33,625 nt of DNA from Akkermansia muciniphila (GCA_945861535.1 CAMAUZ010000083.1:1-33625), one strand, 5' to 3'; shown: positions 1 to 6,350, counted from the first letter of the stretch. Program-made: numbers and translations. The notes: a model not told the origin generated them from the sequence alone.

Positions 1-1
1 C

Positions 2-130
2 CTGTCCCAAATGCTACAGATTGTGAGCGTCAACGCGTTTGAGCAAGTGCCTATGGCTGAGCTGTTTGCCAATATCGGCTCTCAAGATGAGGCTACCGCC
101 TCTCGTAACCAGTTGATGCTGTGGGACTAA
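2..130 (+). pseudogene. IS4-family transposase, C-terminal end only (window-truncated)
   Basis: An open frame enters from the left edge and stops at TAA (128-130), giving 42 residues. The tail contains LQIVSVNAFEQVPMAELFA and ends in QLMLWD. This is the typical end of IS4-family (DDE) transposases, which finish with a hydrophobic 'L-F-E-x-x-P' stretch and a short 'NQLxLFD'-like tail. Only the C-terminus is visible, so it cannot be said whether the element is intact upstream; it may be a complete gene cut by the window. The right end of the insertion sequence should lie in the roughly 50 bases before the next gene, but I cannot identify a terminal inverted repeat without the left end. Confidence 0.7.
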
Positions 131-178
131 TATCCGGATGGTTATGACCCGCTATATGCAACCAGACCGCGCAGCGTT

Positions 179-1276
179 ATGAGACAGATTCTTACCATTT
201 CACTTTTCATCGCCGCCGTTTTCGTGCTGGTCTTCGTCGGCAACGCACACAATGGCGGACACATCGACCCCGGCCCACCTGCGATCACCAGCGTATGGCC
301 GAATCCAGCCACCGGTTCGGCCAGCGCGCAGGAGTTCACCATCTACGGCAGCAACTTTGTCTTCGACTGCAACGTGACGCTACGCACCGGCAGCTCCACC
401 TACACCAATCGGCCCATCAGTTCGTTTAGCGGCATGGCCCTCACGATCAACCCGAACTTCACGACCACGACGGCAAGCTGGACGGTGGAAGTCGTCAACC
501 CGGACGGGCGGACTTCCGGCGAATACACCTTCACCGTCAACGCACCATCGAGTCCGGCATTTGGCACGTTGATCGGCTCATTCAATGAAATCCCGGCGTA
601 TTCAAATGGCTCAATCAATAATGATAGCGGGGATTACAATTCAGACGCTGGCACAAATACCGGTCTCAAATGGCAATGCGTGGAATATGTAAATCGCTAT
701 TACTATGTCCACTACGGCCTCAACATTCGTATTCCTGGTCAAAACGCCAATCAGTATTTTCCGAACGCATCCGCACGCGGTTTGATCGGTATTCCAAATG
801 GTAGCGGCATGGCGGTTCAAGTAGGTGATATTCTGTGCTTCGAGGGGGGATCGGCAGGGCACGTGGCGATCGTTCGCGATGTTAGCTCCAGCCAGATTAC
901 AGTCATTCAGCAGAACGTCGCGCAGGACAATCGAGATGAATACTACACCTATTCACTTAGCGTTTCTGGTGGGACATACACTGTTGATGGCTCCCGCCTT
1001 GGAGCGGCTTATTACTGCCAAGGATGGCTGCGAAAGTCACCCACACAGCCTCCTTCGCAACCACAAACCATTGGCAGTCTGCTAATGGTGGCGAGGACCT
1101 TTTCCTTTACCATGCCGACGCAGGCGGGGGTCACCTACGTTACAGAATTCAAGGTCCTTTTGAGTGATCCCGGCTGGACTGCTTTTCAAACCAATACCGG
1201 GAACGGCAATCAAATGTCTTTTACCGACTCCGTAACTACCGGAATGAGCCGCTACTATCGCAGTCGCGTGCAGTAA
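179..1276 (+). CDS. Secreted IPT/TIG plus CHAP-domain amidase-like protein
   Basis: A 365-residue protein with an N-terminal signal peptide (hydrophobic residues about 4-21). Residues about 36-120 resemble an IPT/TIG Ig-like domain (AITSVWPNPATGSAS at the start, VVNPDGRTS near the end). Residues about 130-285 look like a CHAP cysteine peptidase/amidase: the nucleophile region KWQCVEYVNRYY has Cys167, GHVAIV has His228, and a polar residue follows in VIQQN (about 244-246). CHAP domains cleave peptidoglycan cross-bridges or amide bonds. Residues about 296-365 form a small beta-rich domain ending in SRYYRSRVQ, a tail often seen on secreted Verrucomicrobiota proteins. Base composition is lower in GC than the rest of the window, especially residues 140-200, and the gene follows an IS4 end, so transfer is possible. 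The role (cell-wall remodelling, or lysis of other cells) is not shown by the sequence. Confidence 0.75.
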   Translation: MRQILTISLFIAAVFVLVFVGNAHNGGHIDPGPPAITSVWPNPATGSASAQEFTIYGSNFVFDCNVTLRTGSSTYTNRPISSFSGMALTINPNFTTTTASWTVEVVNPDGRTSGEYTFTVNAPSSPAFGTLIGSFNEIPAYSNGSINNDSGDYNSDAGTNTGLKWQCVEYVNRYYYVHYGLNIRIPGQNANQYFPNASARGLIGIPNGSGMAVQVGDILCFEGGSAGHVAIVRDVSSSQITVIQQNVAQDNRDEYYTYSLSVSGGTYTVDGSRLGAAYYCQGWLRKSPTQPPSQPQTIGSLLMVARTFSFTMPTQAGVTYVTEFKVLLSDPGWTAFQTNTGNGNQMSFTDSVTTGMSRYYRSRVQ

Positions 1277-1570
1277 CCCAAACTCCGCCGAACCATACTC
1301 GCCCAATCGGATTGTAGTCGGCTGGACCGCGCCGGAACTCACCGATCTGGGTGCGGCCCTCGCACCGCACCAGCGATCCATGCCAACTCGAACGCTCGAC
1401 TGCCCGAAGCTTCCGGGGCGGCGCAGTTCTAGCGCGCACCGCGCGCCGCCCTCACGCCGCTACCGCAGTCGTCCTCGGCTGTGACTGGCGGGGCGTCGGG
1501 GATCCAGCCGTCGGTCCGGGCGGCAAGACGCCGCGCGAACTTGCAGGCGAGGACGCCTGCGGTGCTGGCT

Positions 1571-1645
1571 ACCGCTCCAGCAACCGCCTCCGCCCAGTCG
1601 ACCGCGTCGAAGCGGTTCCCATCTCCCGCGTCCGGCACCGCCAGC
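1571..1645 (-). pseudogene. Relic of an NPCBM-type protein C-terminus
   Basis: The minus strand reads DAGDGNRFDAVDWAEAV here. The large secreted protein encoded at 10624-15762 ends in DAGDGNRFDAADWAEAVLER, and the DNA matches as well. The match is limited to about 25 residues. No upstream part of the gene is recognisable, so this is a decayed fragment. It shows that a related gene once lay here or that a piece was copied here. Confidence 0.5.
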
Positions 1646-1699
1646 AGACTGCCCCGGCGAGCGGACGGACCGTCAGCAACTTTCCAGACCGAGTTTGAA

Positions 1700-1797
1700 A
1701 GTTCAGGAAACCGCCGCGCGGAGGCACGCGGTCTCCAAGATTCTGCCAAAAGGCCGGGCGCCAGTAGGCCCGGTGCCTTCACCGGGTCAGTTTTCAA
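1700..1797 (+). repeat. Palindromic interspersed repeat, copy 1 (inverted relative to copy at 3822-3915)
   Basis: The block contains CCGCCGCGCGGAGGCACGCG and GTAGGCCCGGTGCCTTCACC. Its reverse complement matches 3822-3915 along most of its length. Each copy is built of two short hairpins, CCGCCGCG..CGCGG and CCCGGTGC..CACCGGG. This is the pattern of a dispersed extragenic palindromic element. Confidence 0.6.
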
Positions 1798-2047
1798 ACG
1801 CCCTCTCAACCGTTGGCGGTTCAATCTGTGGTTCGCTCCCGGTGAGGACATCCACCGTTTCCCCGATGGCATCGAACACGTCCATGGTATAGCCCGGCTT
1901 CTGTCCCGGGCGGCCCGGATGGAACCAAAGGAAGGACTGCGGCATGAGCGGAGCCTTCGGACACCCTGCTGGATGTCGAACCCGTTTTCGTCCGCAGGGA
2001 TTGTTCGGGTGTGATCGACACTGCCCCCCGAGCAACGCTGGCGCTGG

Positions 2048-2118
2048 GTTTGGAGTTCCGCAGTTATGCGGCCCGGTAGATTGAACCCGCCGAACCGCCT
2101 AAAGGCGGGACTCCAAAC
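2048..2118. repeat. Palindromic element GTTTGGAGTTCCGC...GGACTCCAAAC, copy 1
   Basis: The ends GTTTGGAGT and ACTCCAAAC are inverted repeats, with an inner CCGC..GCGG stem. A second copy with the same ends is at 4804-4875. Both sit just upstream of a Phd/VapC module, so they were probably duplicated with it. Confidence 0.65.
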
Positions 2119-2194
2119 GGGGGCAGTGTCGAGTTGCGCTCAGGTTGCCCCCGAACTCGCTTGCGAAAGTGCGCATTGTCTGTACTTTTGCAGC

Positions 2195-2392
2195 ATGACT
2201 GCCACGCTCACTGAACTTCACCGCGACACCTCCAAAGTCGTGCGGACCGCCATTCGGGACGGGGAAAAAGTCATCCTCACCGAACACGGCGAGCCCTGCG
2301 CCGAGCTGGTGCCGGTGCGGAAGCTCGACCGCCAGCAGGCCTTGCAAGATCTGATCGCCATCGGCCCGGTTGACTTCCTGCCGCTCCGATGA
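2195..2392 (+). CDS. Phd/YefM-type antitoxin (copy 1)
   Basis: A 65-residue protein starting MTATLTELHRDT. The pattern 'L-x-x-D-x-x-K-V...VILTEHGEPCAELVPV' is that of Phd/YefM antitoxins: an N-terminal DNA-binding fold with a 'TxxGxPxAxLVP' strand, followed by a short toxin-binding tail. Such antitoxins bind their own promoter and neutralise the partner toxin. The stop codon overlaps the toxin start (ATGA), as in an active module, but the partner toxin has a nonsense codon, so this is now an orphan antitoxin. It differs from the second copy (5105-5302) at only two residues (S/A at position 13 and L/R at 64), so it could still neutralise the toxin of that copy. That last point is inference. 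Confidence 0.85.
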   Translation: MTATLTELHRDTSKVVRTAIRDGEKVILTEHGEPCAELVPVRKLDRQQALQDLIAIGPVDFLPLR

Positions 2393-2808
2393 GCTAGCTG
2401 CTCGACACCAACGTTCTCTCCGAGATTTGGAAACCCCAACCGCCCCACCGTGTCCTCTTGTTCCATAATTCCGTCGAATGGTTCCTCCCCGTGCCCGTGA
2501 TTGCCGAAATCCAAGAGGGCGCGGAAGCCTCGCCCAGCGCTGCCCGCAAGGTGGAGATCAACGCCCGGCTCGACCGCTTTCTTGAGCGGAACTCGGCGGC
2601 AGTCCTCGAATGGGACGCCGATTCGACCCGCACCTGGGGCAGGCTCAAACACTCGCCGGAAGTCAAACGCCAACCGCAATCCTTTTGGGACAGTCTGATT
2701 GATGCTATGGCCCTCCGGCACGGCTGCACCGTCGCCACCCGCAACGGGAAGGATTTTCGCCACGCCAGGACCTCCAACTCGTGGGAAACAAAACTGCCGG
2801 TTGCCTGA
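2389..2808 (+). pseudogene. VapC-type PIN toxin (copy 1), broken by a stop at codon 3
   Basis: The frame starts ATG AGC TAG, whereas the intact copy at 5299 starts ATG AGC TAC, so a single C-to-G change makes codon 3 a stop (2395-2397). The rest of the frame is open to TGA at 2806-2808 and retains PIN-domain residues E40, D105 and D122 (numbering as in the intact copy). The first metal-binding aspartate (D6, in LLDTNVLSE) lies just after the stop. A TTG at 2458 could restart translation, but it would omit D6 and so should not give an active ribonuclease. PIN toxins of this type cleave RNA, often tRNA. A sequencing error is the main alternative. Confidence 0.8.
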
Positions 2809-2939
2809 TACCAGACCGATGGGTATTTCGGCCCTGATTTTGTGTCGATAGTGCGGACTGGCCACTCTGCGCCTTTCGCCCGAGCAGCGCGCCATTGGCG
2901 GCGAGGGCTTCGATTCTTTGCTTCCCCGATTCCGGCAGT

Positions 2940-3185
2940 TCAGGCGGCGGCGGCCATGGGCGATTCGTGCAACACAATCAGTTTTCCAGCCGGCACGGGC
3001 AGCAGCGCATACGCCCGACCGTCACGCCCGGCGAATTCCACTTCAAACGCCGACCCGTCATAGGTCATCACCACCGTCCCGATTTGTCCGCGACGCAACC
3101 GGAGCGGCTGGCCGGTTTCAAAATGTTGGGTGGCCACGTCGTCCAGCGGGGCGACCACATCGTGCATCTGGATGGCTGAATTCAT
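2940..3185 (-). CDS. DUF4926-domain small protein
   Basis: An 81-residue protein. The core pattern 'LRRGQIGTVVMTYDGSAFEV' followed by EFAGRDGRAYALL and a terminal KLIVLHE is characteristic of DUF4926 proteins, which are small beta-rich proteins of unknown role. The start used is the ATG at 3185; the internal methionine at residue 7 (MHDVV) is a reasonable alternative start and matches the usual family start better. It lies 3 nt after the stop of a small ribbon-helix-helix-like gene on the same strand, so the two are probably co-transcribed. The pairing resembles a TA operon, but DUF4926 is not an established toxin. Confidence 0.7.
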   Translation of the reverse strand: MNSAIQMHDVVAPLDDVATQHFETGQPLRLRRGQIGTVVMTYDGSAFEVEFAGRDGRAYALLPVPAGKLIVLHESPMAAAA

Positions 3186-3188
3186 GGT

Positions 3189-3431
3189 TCACACCTCAGG
3201 ACGCGCACGGCCGGCGGACGCCTGCTCCACCTGCGCCCATTCCGCATCCGGAGCATAGACCAAGGCGGCCTCGGCGGCGGTCGACGGCGCCGGAGTTAGG
3301 TAGCCCAGCGCCTCGTCAGCTTCCAAGCGTCGCACCGCCTCCGTGACCGCTTCTTGAGGAGAGGCAAACCGCCCAGCAGCGACGAGGCGGGAGAGGAAAC
3401 TGTCCTGTTCGGCTAGCAAGGAGATCGTCAT
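3189..3431 (-). CDS. Small ParD/RHH-like protein, probable antitoxin or regulator
   Basis: An 80-residue protein. The stretch LLAEQDSFLSRLVAAGRFAS followed by PQEAVTEAVRRLEADEA has the form of a ParD/CopG-type ribbon-helix-helix domain ('F-x-x-x-x-V-x-x-G-x-F-x-S-x-x-E-x-V-x-x-A-x-R-x-L'). The C-terminal 35 residues are acidic and probably flexible, as in antitoxins. No ParE toxin follows. The next gene, 3 nt on, encodes a DUF4926 protein. The assignment to the RHH family rests on pattern only. Confidence 0.6.
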   Translation of the reverse strand: MTISLLAEQDSFLSRLVAAGRFASPQEAVTEAVRRLEADEALGYLTPAPSTAAEAALVYAPDAEWAQVEQASAGRARPEV

Positions 3432-3542
3432 AGGTCAAATGCGAATGATCGGACGCTGCCATCGCGGATCGAGGTGGTCAATAATCCATCCCCGCTGCAA
3501 TTCAACGCGGGGCGCATTTCAGTTTTTTTGCAACACCCAGCC

Positions 3543-3750
3543 CAGTCCCTGCGGTCCCGGAGGGACACTTGAGAATAGCCCAGCACTTCAGTGCTGGGTC
3601 AGTGATGGGGAGGAACCAAGTCCCGACAGGGACGGCAGACCCTCGTGCCGATGGCTCGGTCGTCCCTGCGGGACTTGCGGATTGAATCAGCGCGTACCCA
3701 GCACTCAAGTGCTGGGCTATTCTCGGTCGTCCCGCCGGGACGGCCAAAAC
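3543..3750. repeat. About 200-bp imperfect inverted repeat with CCCAGCAC..GTGCTGGG hairpins
   Basis: The left arm (about 3553-3599) contains GAATAGCCCAGCACTTCAGT and the right arm (about 3696-3742) contains CAAGTGCTGGGCTATTCTC. Each arm holds its own hairpin, CCCAGCACT..AGTGCTGGG. Outer GTCCCGG..GGGAC motifs also pair across the element, so the whole segment can fold as a cruciform. Confidence 0.7.
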
Positions 3751-3821
3751 CGTGCCGCGTCCCTGCCAGAAACTGAGATGCGCCCAATCAACGCGCCAGA
3801 AAATGGGGCAGGCCCAAAGGT

Positions 3822-3915
3822 TGCCAACTCGCCCGGTGAGGGCACCGGGCCTACAGGTGCCGGGCTTTCCAGCCAAATCGTGTAGGCCGCGTGCCCTCAC
3901 GCGGCGGTTCCTGAG
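3822..3915 (-). repeat. Palindromic interspersed repeat, copy 2
   Basis: Contains CCCGGTGAGGGCACCGGG and GCGTGCCCTCACGCGG hairpins. The reverse complement corresponds to 1700-1797. Confidence 0.65.
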
Positions 3916-3982
3916 AGTTTTCACACACGCATGGCCCCCTTTACGCCGGAGCCGTAGCGGTGGGCGTGGCGGAGCCTCGGGG

Positions 3983-4179
3983 CTAGCCCGGATATTTCAC
4001 ACTCATTTTGTAGCGCAGGCTTCCAAGCCTGCTGTATCGCGGGTTTCTAAACCCGCGGCGCGTCCGGCGAGGCCGACCCTCTGCCGACTTGGAAGTCGGC
4101 GACACAGCAGGTTTGGAAACCTGCGCTACAAGGCCGCGCGGCGCGCGGCGGCGATGGGACTGTGAAATATCCGGGCTAG
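3983..4179. repeat. 197-bp CTAG-bounded MITE-like element
   Basis: The ends are a perfect 19-bp inverted repeat, CTAGCCCGGATATTTCACA (3983-4001 and 4161-4179). A second palindromic element (4009-4130) lies inside. The structure is that of a miniature inverted-repeat element without coding capacity. The terminal CTAG may be part of the ends or a 4-bp target duplication, since CTAG is its own reverse complement. The right end overlaps the stop codon of the RelE/ParE-type toxin gene (TAG, 4176-4178). Confidence 0.8.
4009..4130. repeat. TGTAGCGCAGG...CCTGCGCTACA palindromic element (nested)
   Basis: Outer ends TGTAGCGCAGG and CCTGCGCTACA are inverted repeats. Inside are further hairpins: TTCCAAGCCTGC, GGGTTTCTAAACCC and CGACTTGGAAGTCG. 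It is the same family as the three tandem copies at 24063-24646, which are 158 bp each; this copy is 122 bp, with a shorter centre. Confidence 0.8.
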
Positions 4180-4436
4180 AAGTCTTTGCCAAAGGACTGG
4201 CGGGTGCCGATCCAGAACCAGGTGACCTCGGCACCATCCCGCTGGCAGACGGCGCGGTATTCCCCGCCGATGCGGACGGACCAGCGTTCGCCGGGGCCGT
4301 TGAGCTTTTTGAATCGCAGGCTGGGGTGATCCGGGTCGGCCATGAAGAGCGCGTAGGCCCGTCGTGCCTGCGCCTGCACGCTGGCGGGGAGTGTGTGGTA
4401 GAGCCGCCAGAAGCTGGGGGCAGTGCGGGACTTCAC
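4176..4436 (-). CDS. RelE/ParE-superfamily toxin-like protein
   Basis: An 86-residue protein, the usual length for this superfamily. The pattern FWRLYHTLPASVQAQARRAY, then HPSLRFKKLNG, WSVRIGGEYRAVCQRDG and WFWIGTRQSFGKDF follows the RelE/ParE order: helical hairpin, then the beta sheet with 'W-S-V-R-I-x-x-x-Y-R', then a final strand 'W-x-W-I-G-x-x'. These toxins either cut mRNA on the ribosome or poison gyrase; the sequence does not tell which. Its start overlaps the stop of the upstream gene by 4 nt (ATGA), so it belongs to a two-gene operon with the antitoxin placed first. Its stop codon TAG lies inside the end of a MITE-like repeat, so insertion may have altered the last residues. Confidence 0.8.
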   Translation of the reverse strand: MKSRTAPSFWRLYHTLPASVQAQARRAYALFMADPDHPSLRFKKLNGPGERWSVRIGGEYRAVCQRDGAEVTWFWIGTRQSFGKDF

Positions 4437-4702
4437 AGCCGGGAGAGATCGAGCGGTTCGGAGGGGCCTTCGGCAAGGGCCTGGTCGGCGCAGCGGTGGA
4501 AGTTGGCCATCTTGGCGGGGTCGGCGAAGACTTTATCCCACTCGGTTTCCTCGGCTTCAGCCACTGGCTCCAGCCCGTCTTGCGCTTCGCGGCTTTTGAG
4601 AAACTGGGCAAACTGCACCAGCGTATCCTGGCTGGCGGGACGGAGGGAGCGCCAAGCCTCGGCAAAGGCGTCCGGCACTTCGATGGTCAAGGTGTGCGGC
4701 AT
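4433..4702 (-). CDS. Probable antitoxin partner of the RelE/ParE-like toxin
   Basis: An 89-residue protein starting MPHTLTIEVPDAFAEAW. A short beta strand followed by helices with QDTLVQFAQFLKSREAQDG suggests a small DNA-binding or dimerisation domain. The acidic C-terminal half (EETEWDKVFADPAKMANF) resembles toxin-binding tails of antitoxins. I do not recognise a named family, so the role rests on size, order and the 4-nt overlap with the toxin gene. The upstream flank from about 4698 rightward is shared with the upstream flank of the first Phd/VapC module. Confidence 0.65.
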   Translation of the reverse strand: MPHTLTIEVPDAFAEAWRSLRPASQDTLVQFAQFLKSREAQDGLEPVAEAEETEWDKVFADPAKMANFHRCADQALAEGPSEPLDLSRL

Positions 4703-4803
4703 GAGTGGAGGATACTGACATCCGTCTGGGTGTCGAACCCGTTTTCGTCCGCGGGGATCGTTCGGGTGTGATTGACACTGCCCTCGCGGAACGCTGCTGC
4801 TTG

Positions 4804-4875
4804 GTTTGGAGTTCCGCGTTTACGCGGCCCGCGGGTCGGGCGACGCCGGAACCGCGTAAACGCGGGACTCCAAAC
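4804..4875. repeat. Palindromic element GTTTGGAGT...ACTCCAAAC, copy 2
   Basis: Inverted repeats GTTTGGAGTTCCGCGTTTAC and GTAAACGCGGGACTCCAAAC form a long imperfect stem. It is homologous to 2048-2118. Confidence 0.75.
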
Positions 4876-4892
4876 GGGTGCATGGGCCAGCG

Positions 4893-5002
4893 GGCGCAGC
4901 GAACCGCGGGGCGCCGCCGGGCAACCCGGTTGGGAACAGATCATGGGCGAAGTCTGGCGCGAGCAGAGCACTCTGAAGGGCAAAAGACTGCAGTCGCTGT
5001 GA
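4893..5002 (+). pseudogene. Phd-type antitoxin relic (C-terminal part)
   Basis: The plus strand reads GWEQIMGEVWREQ and ends at TGA (5000-5002). It matches GWDQIMGELWRVQ in the longer relic at 5883-6113. Nothing before the 'GRSEPRGAAGQ' stretch resembles an antitoxin N-terminus. It is a truncated copy, and the DNA resemblance suggests both relics come from one ancestor. Confidence 0.55.
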
Positions 5003-5104
5003 AAAGCGAAACGGCTCCCGCACGGCCCCGCCATGCGCCCGAAATCATTGTCGGTTGACCCCGAACTCGCTTGCGAAAGTGCGCATTGTCCATATTTTCG
5101 GCGC

Positions 5105-5302
5105 ATGACTGCCACGCTCACTGAACTCCACCGCGACACCGCCAAAGTCGTGCGGACCGCCATTCGCGACGGGGAAAAGGTCATCCTCACCGAACACGGC
5201 GAGCCGTGCGCTGAACTGGTGCCGGTGCGGAAGCTCGACCGCCAGCAGGCGTTGCAAGACCTGATCGCCATCGGTCCGGTTGACTTCCTGCCCCGCCGAT
5301 GA
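5105..5302 (+). CDS. Phd/YefM-type antitoxin (copy 2)
   Basis: A 65-residue antitoxin, 63 of 65 residues identical to the copy at 2195-2392. It has the Phd/YefM pattern VILTEHGEPCAELVPV and a C-terminal toxin-binding tail (QALQDLIAIGPVDFLPRR). The stop overlaps the start of the toxin gene (ATGA), so the two are translationally coupled. Antitoxins of this type repress their own operon, alone or with the toxin, and the shared upstream sequence before both copies is the likely site. Confidence 0.88.
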   Translation: MTATLTELHRDTAKVVRTAIRDGEKVILTEHGEPCAELVPVRKLDRQQALQDLIAIGPVDFLPRR

Positions 5303-5718
5303 GCTACCTGCTCGACACCAACGTCCTCTCCGAGATTTGGAAACCCGAGCCGCACCACCGCGTTCTGTTGTTCCTTAATTCCGTCGAATGGTTCCTCCCC
5401 GTGCCCGTGATTGCCGAAATCCAAGAGGGCGCGGAAGCCTCGCCCAGCGCTGCCCGCAGGGTGGAGATCAATGCCCGGCTCGACCGTTTTCTCGAACGCA
5501 ACTCGGCGGCGGTCATCGAATGGGACGCCGATACGGCCCGCACTTGGGGCAGGCTGAAACACTCGCCGGAAGTCAAACGCCAGCCACAATCCTTTTGGGA
5601 CAGCCTGATTGATGCCATGGCCGTCCGGCACGGCTGCACCGTCGCCACCCGCAACGGGAACGATTTTCGCCACGCCAAGACCTTCAATCCGTGGGAATTC
5701 AAACTGCCGGCTGCCTGA
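5299..5718 (+). CDS. vapC: VapC-type PIN-domain ribonuclease toxin (copy 2, intact)
   Basis: A 139-residue PIN-domain protein. The acidic metal-binding residues are visible: D6 in LLDTNVLSE, E40 in VIAEIQEG, D105 in SLIDAM and D122 in NGNDFRH. The spacing and length fit VapC/FitB-type toxins, which are Mg-dependent RNases that block translation by cutting RNA. It is coupled by a 4-nt overlap to the Phd-type antitoxin upstream. A diverged copy with a stop at codon 3 lies at 2389-2808; about 15 other residues differ. This is the only complete toxin of this module in the window. Confidence 0.88.
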   Translation: MSYLLDTNVLSEIWKPEPHHRVLLFLNSVEWFLPVPVIAEIQEGAEASPSAARRVEINARLDRFLERNSAAVIEWDADTARTWGRLKHSPEVKRQPQSFWDSLIDAMAVRHGCTVATRNGNDFRHAKTFNPWEFKLPAA

Positions 5719-5882
5719 TACCCGACCGTTGGCGGCCGATTGCGTGTCGCTTTCAAAATGCACGAAATCCCGACTCGCGCGGCCGCCGGGCAGGCCGGCG
5801 AGACCAAGCCCCTGACCTGATCCGCAAATCCGGGGACGGCAGTTGGAACTCAGAGACCACGGATACACACCGATAAACACGG

Positions 5883-6113
5883 CTGAAAACGCATCAGGAA
5901 ACCAAGGCTATCCTCAACCCGCTTGAGCAGGGCGAATCCTTGGTCATCACCCGCGATGGCCGGGCCAACGGGCGCAGCGAAGCGCGGGTCGCCGCCGGGC
6001 AACGCGGTTGGGATCAGATCATGGGCGAGCTCTGGCGCGTGCAGAAAAGGGTCAAGGCCGCCCGCCGGGTTCCGAATCCAGTGCTGCAGGAACGCCAGCG
6101 CCGCCGGCGATGA
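5883..6113 (+). pseudogene. Phd-type antitoxin, 5'-truncated
   Basis: An open frame of 76 residues ends at TGA (6111-6113). It begins within the antitoxin fold (KAILNPLEQGESLVITRDGR) and continues to GWDQIMGELWRVQ and NPVLQERQRRR, which fits a Phd-type antitoxin including its C-terminal tail. There is no start codon at the proper place: an in-frame TAA lies just upstream (5874-5876), and the only in-frame ATG is deep inside. No toxin frame follows. The sequence before it (ACCACGGATACACACCGATA) is unrelated to the gene. Confidence 0.6.
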
Positions 6114-6135
6114 CGATTCATGCCGATACCTCCTT

Positions 6136-6350
6136 TCAGTCGGCCGCAGCCGCTTCGACCACCCGATGGAAACGGTTCGGCAGGAGGATATACGCGTGAA
6201 TCTGCCAACCGGTCATGGCACCCCCGCCCAGCGTTTCGGCGACGGTTGGCAACTCACCTCCTTCTTGAACACCGGTTCGCAGCCGTCGCCTTGATTCAAG
6301 CCGTGAAAAACTGCGCCAGGATACTCGGCCCTCACTTTGCGGGAGAAGAC
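6136..6350 (-). pseudogene. REP-associated tyrosine transposase relic (Y1/HUH family), frameshifted
   Basis: Two frames on the minus strand carry pieces of one protein. From about 6350 the sequence reads RKVRAEYPGAVFHGLNQGD, matching the usual start 'RKxRxEYPGAxYHVxNRGD'. In another frame, down to 6136, it reads TGWQIHAYILLPNRFHRVVE, matching 'TGWxxHAYxLMxNHxHLxxE'. The HUH metal site is damaged, with NRFHR in place of NHFHL, and the catalytic tyrosine region is absent. It is a dead remnant. Enzymes of this family move REP palindromes, which is notable given the many palindromic repeats here. Confidence 0.65.

Larger units (their letters stand above)
1277..2194. other. Gene-poor stretch with repeats and gene relics
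   Basis: About 0.9 kb with no convincing intact gene. It contains a short palindrome near 1537-1562 (GCAGGCGAGGACGCCTGC core), a relic of an NPCBM-type protein end (1571-1645), a repeat also found inverted at 3822-3915 (1700-1797) and a palindrome at 2048-2118. On the minus strand, 1787-1945 could encode 52 residues beginning MPQSFLWFHPGRPG. I do not recognise it and list it as doubtful. From about 1941 onward the sequence parallels 4698-4875, upstream of the second Phd/VapC module. Confidence 0.6.
3432..4175. other. Non-coding repeat cluster between two TA-like modules
   Basis: No gene is supported in this 0.74-kb stretch. Three separate repeat elements fill most of it: 3543-3750, 3822-3915 and 3983-4179. 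The remaining bases show nothing I can assign. Confidence 0.6.
4703..5104. other. Spacer upstream of the second Phd/VapC module
   Basis: About 400 bp with no intact gene. It contains a segment shared with 1941-2047, the GTTTGGAG palindrome (4804-4875) and a Phd antitoxin relic (4893-5002). The last 50 bases (CCCCGAACTCGCTTGCGAAA and following) are shared with the equivalent place before copy 1, so they probably carry the promoter and operator of the module. Confidence 0.55.

Noticed and set aside
1787-1945. A 52-residue minus-strand frame starting MPQSFLWFHPGRPG.
   Set aside because: It is not recognised, it runs into a repeat at its end, and there is no ribosome binding site. Kept only as a mention in the spacer entry.
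3432-4165. Several open frames of 60-150 codons in the repeat cluster.
   Set aside because: They are translations of palindromic repeats (for example QVSKPAVS-like peptides), with no sign of coding selection.
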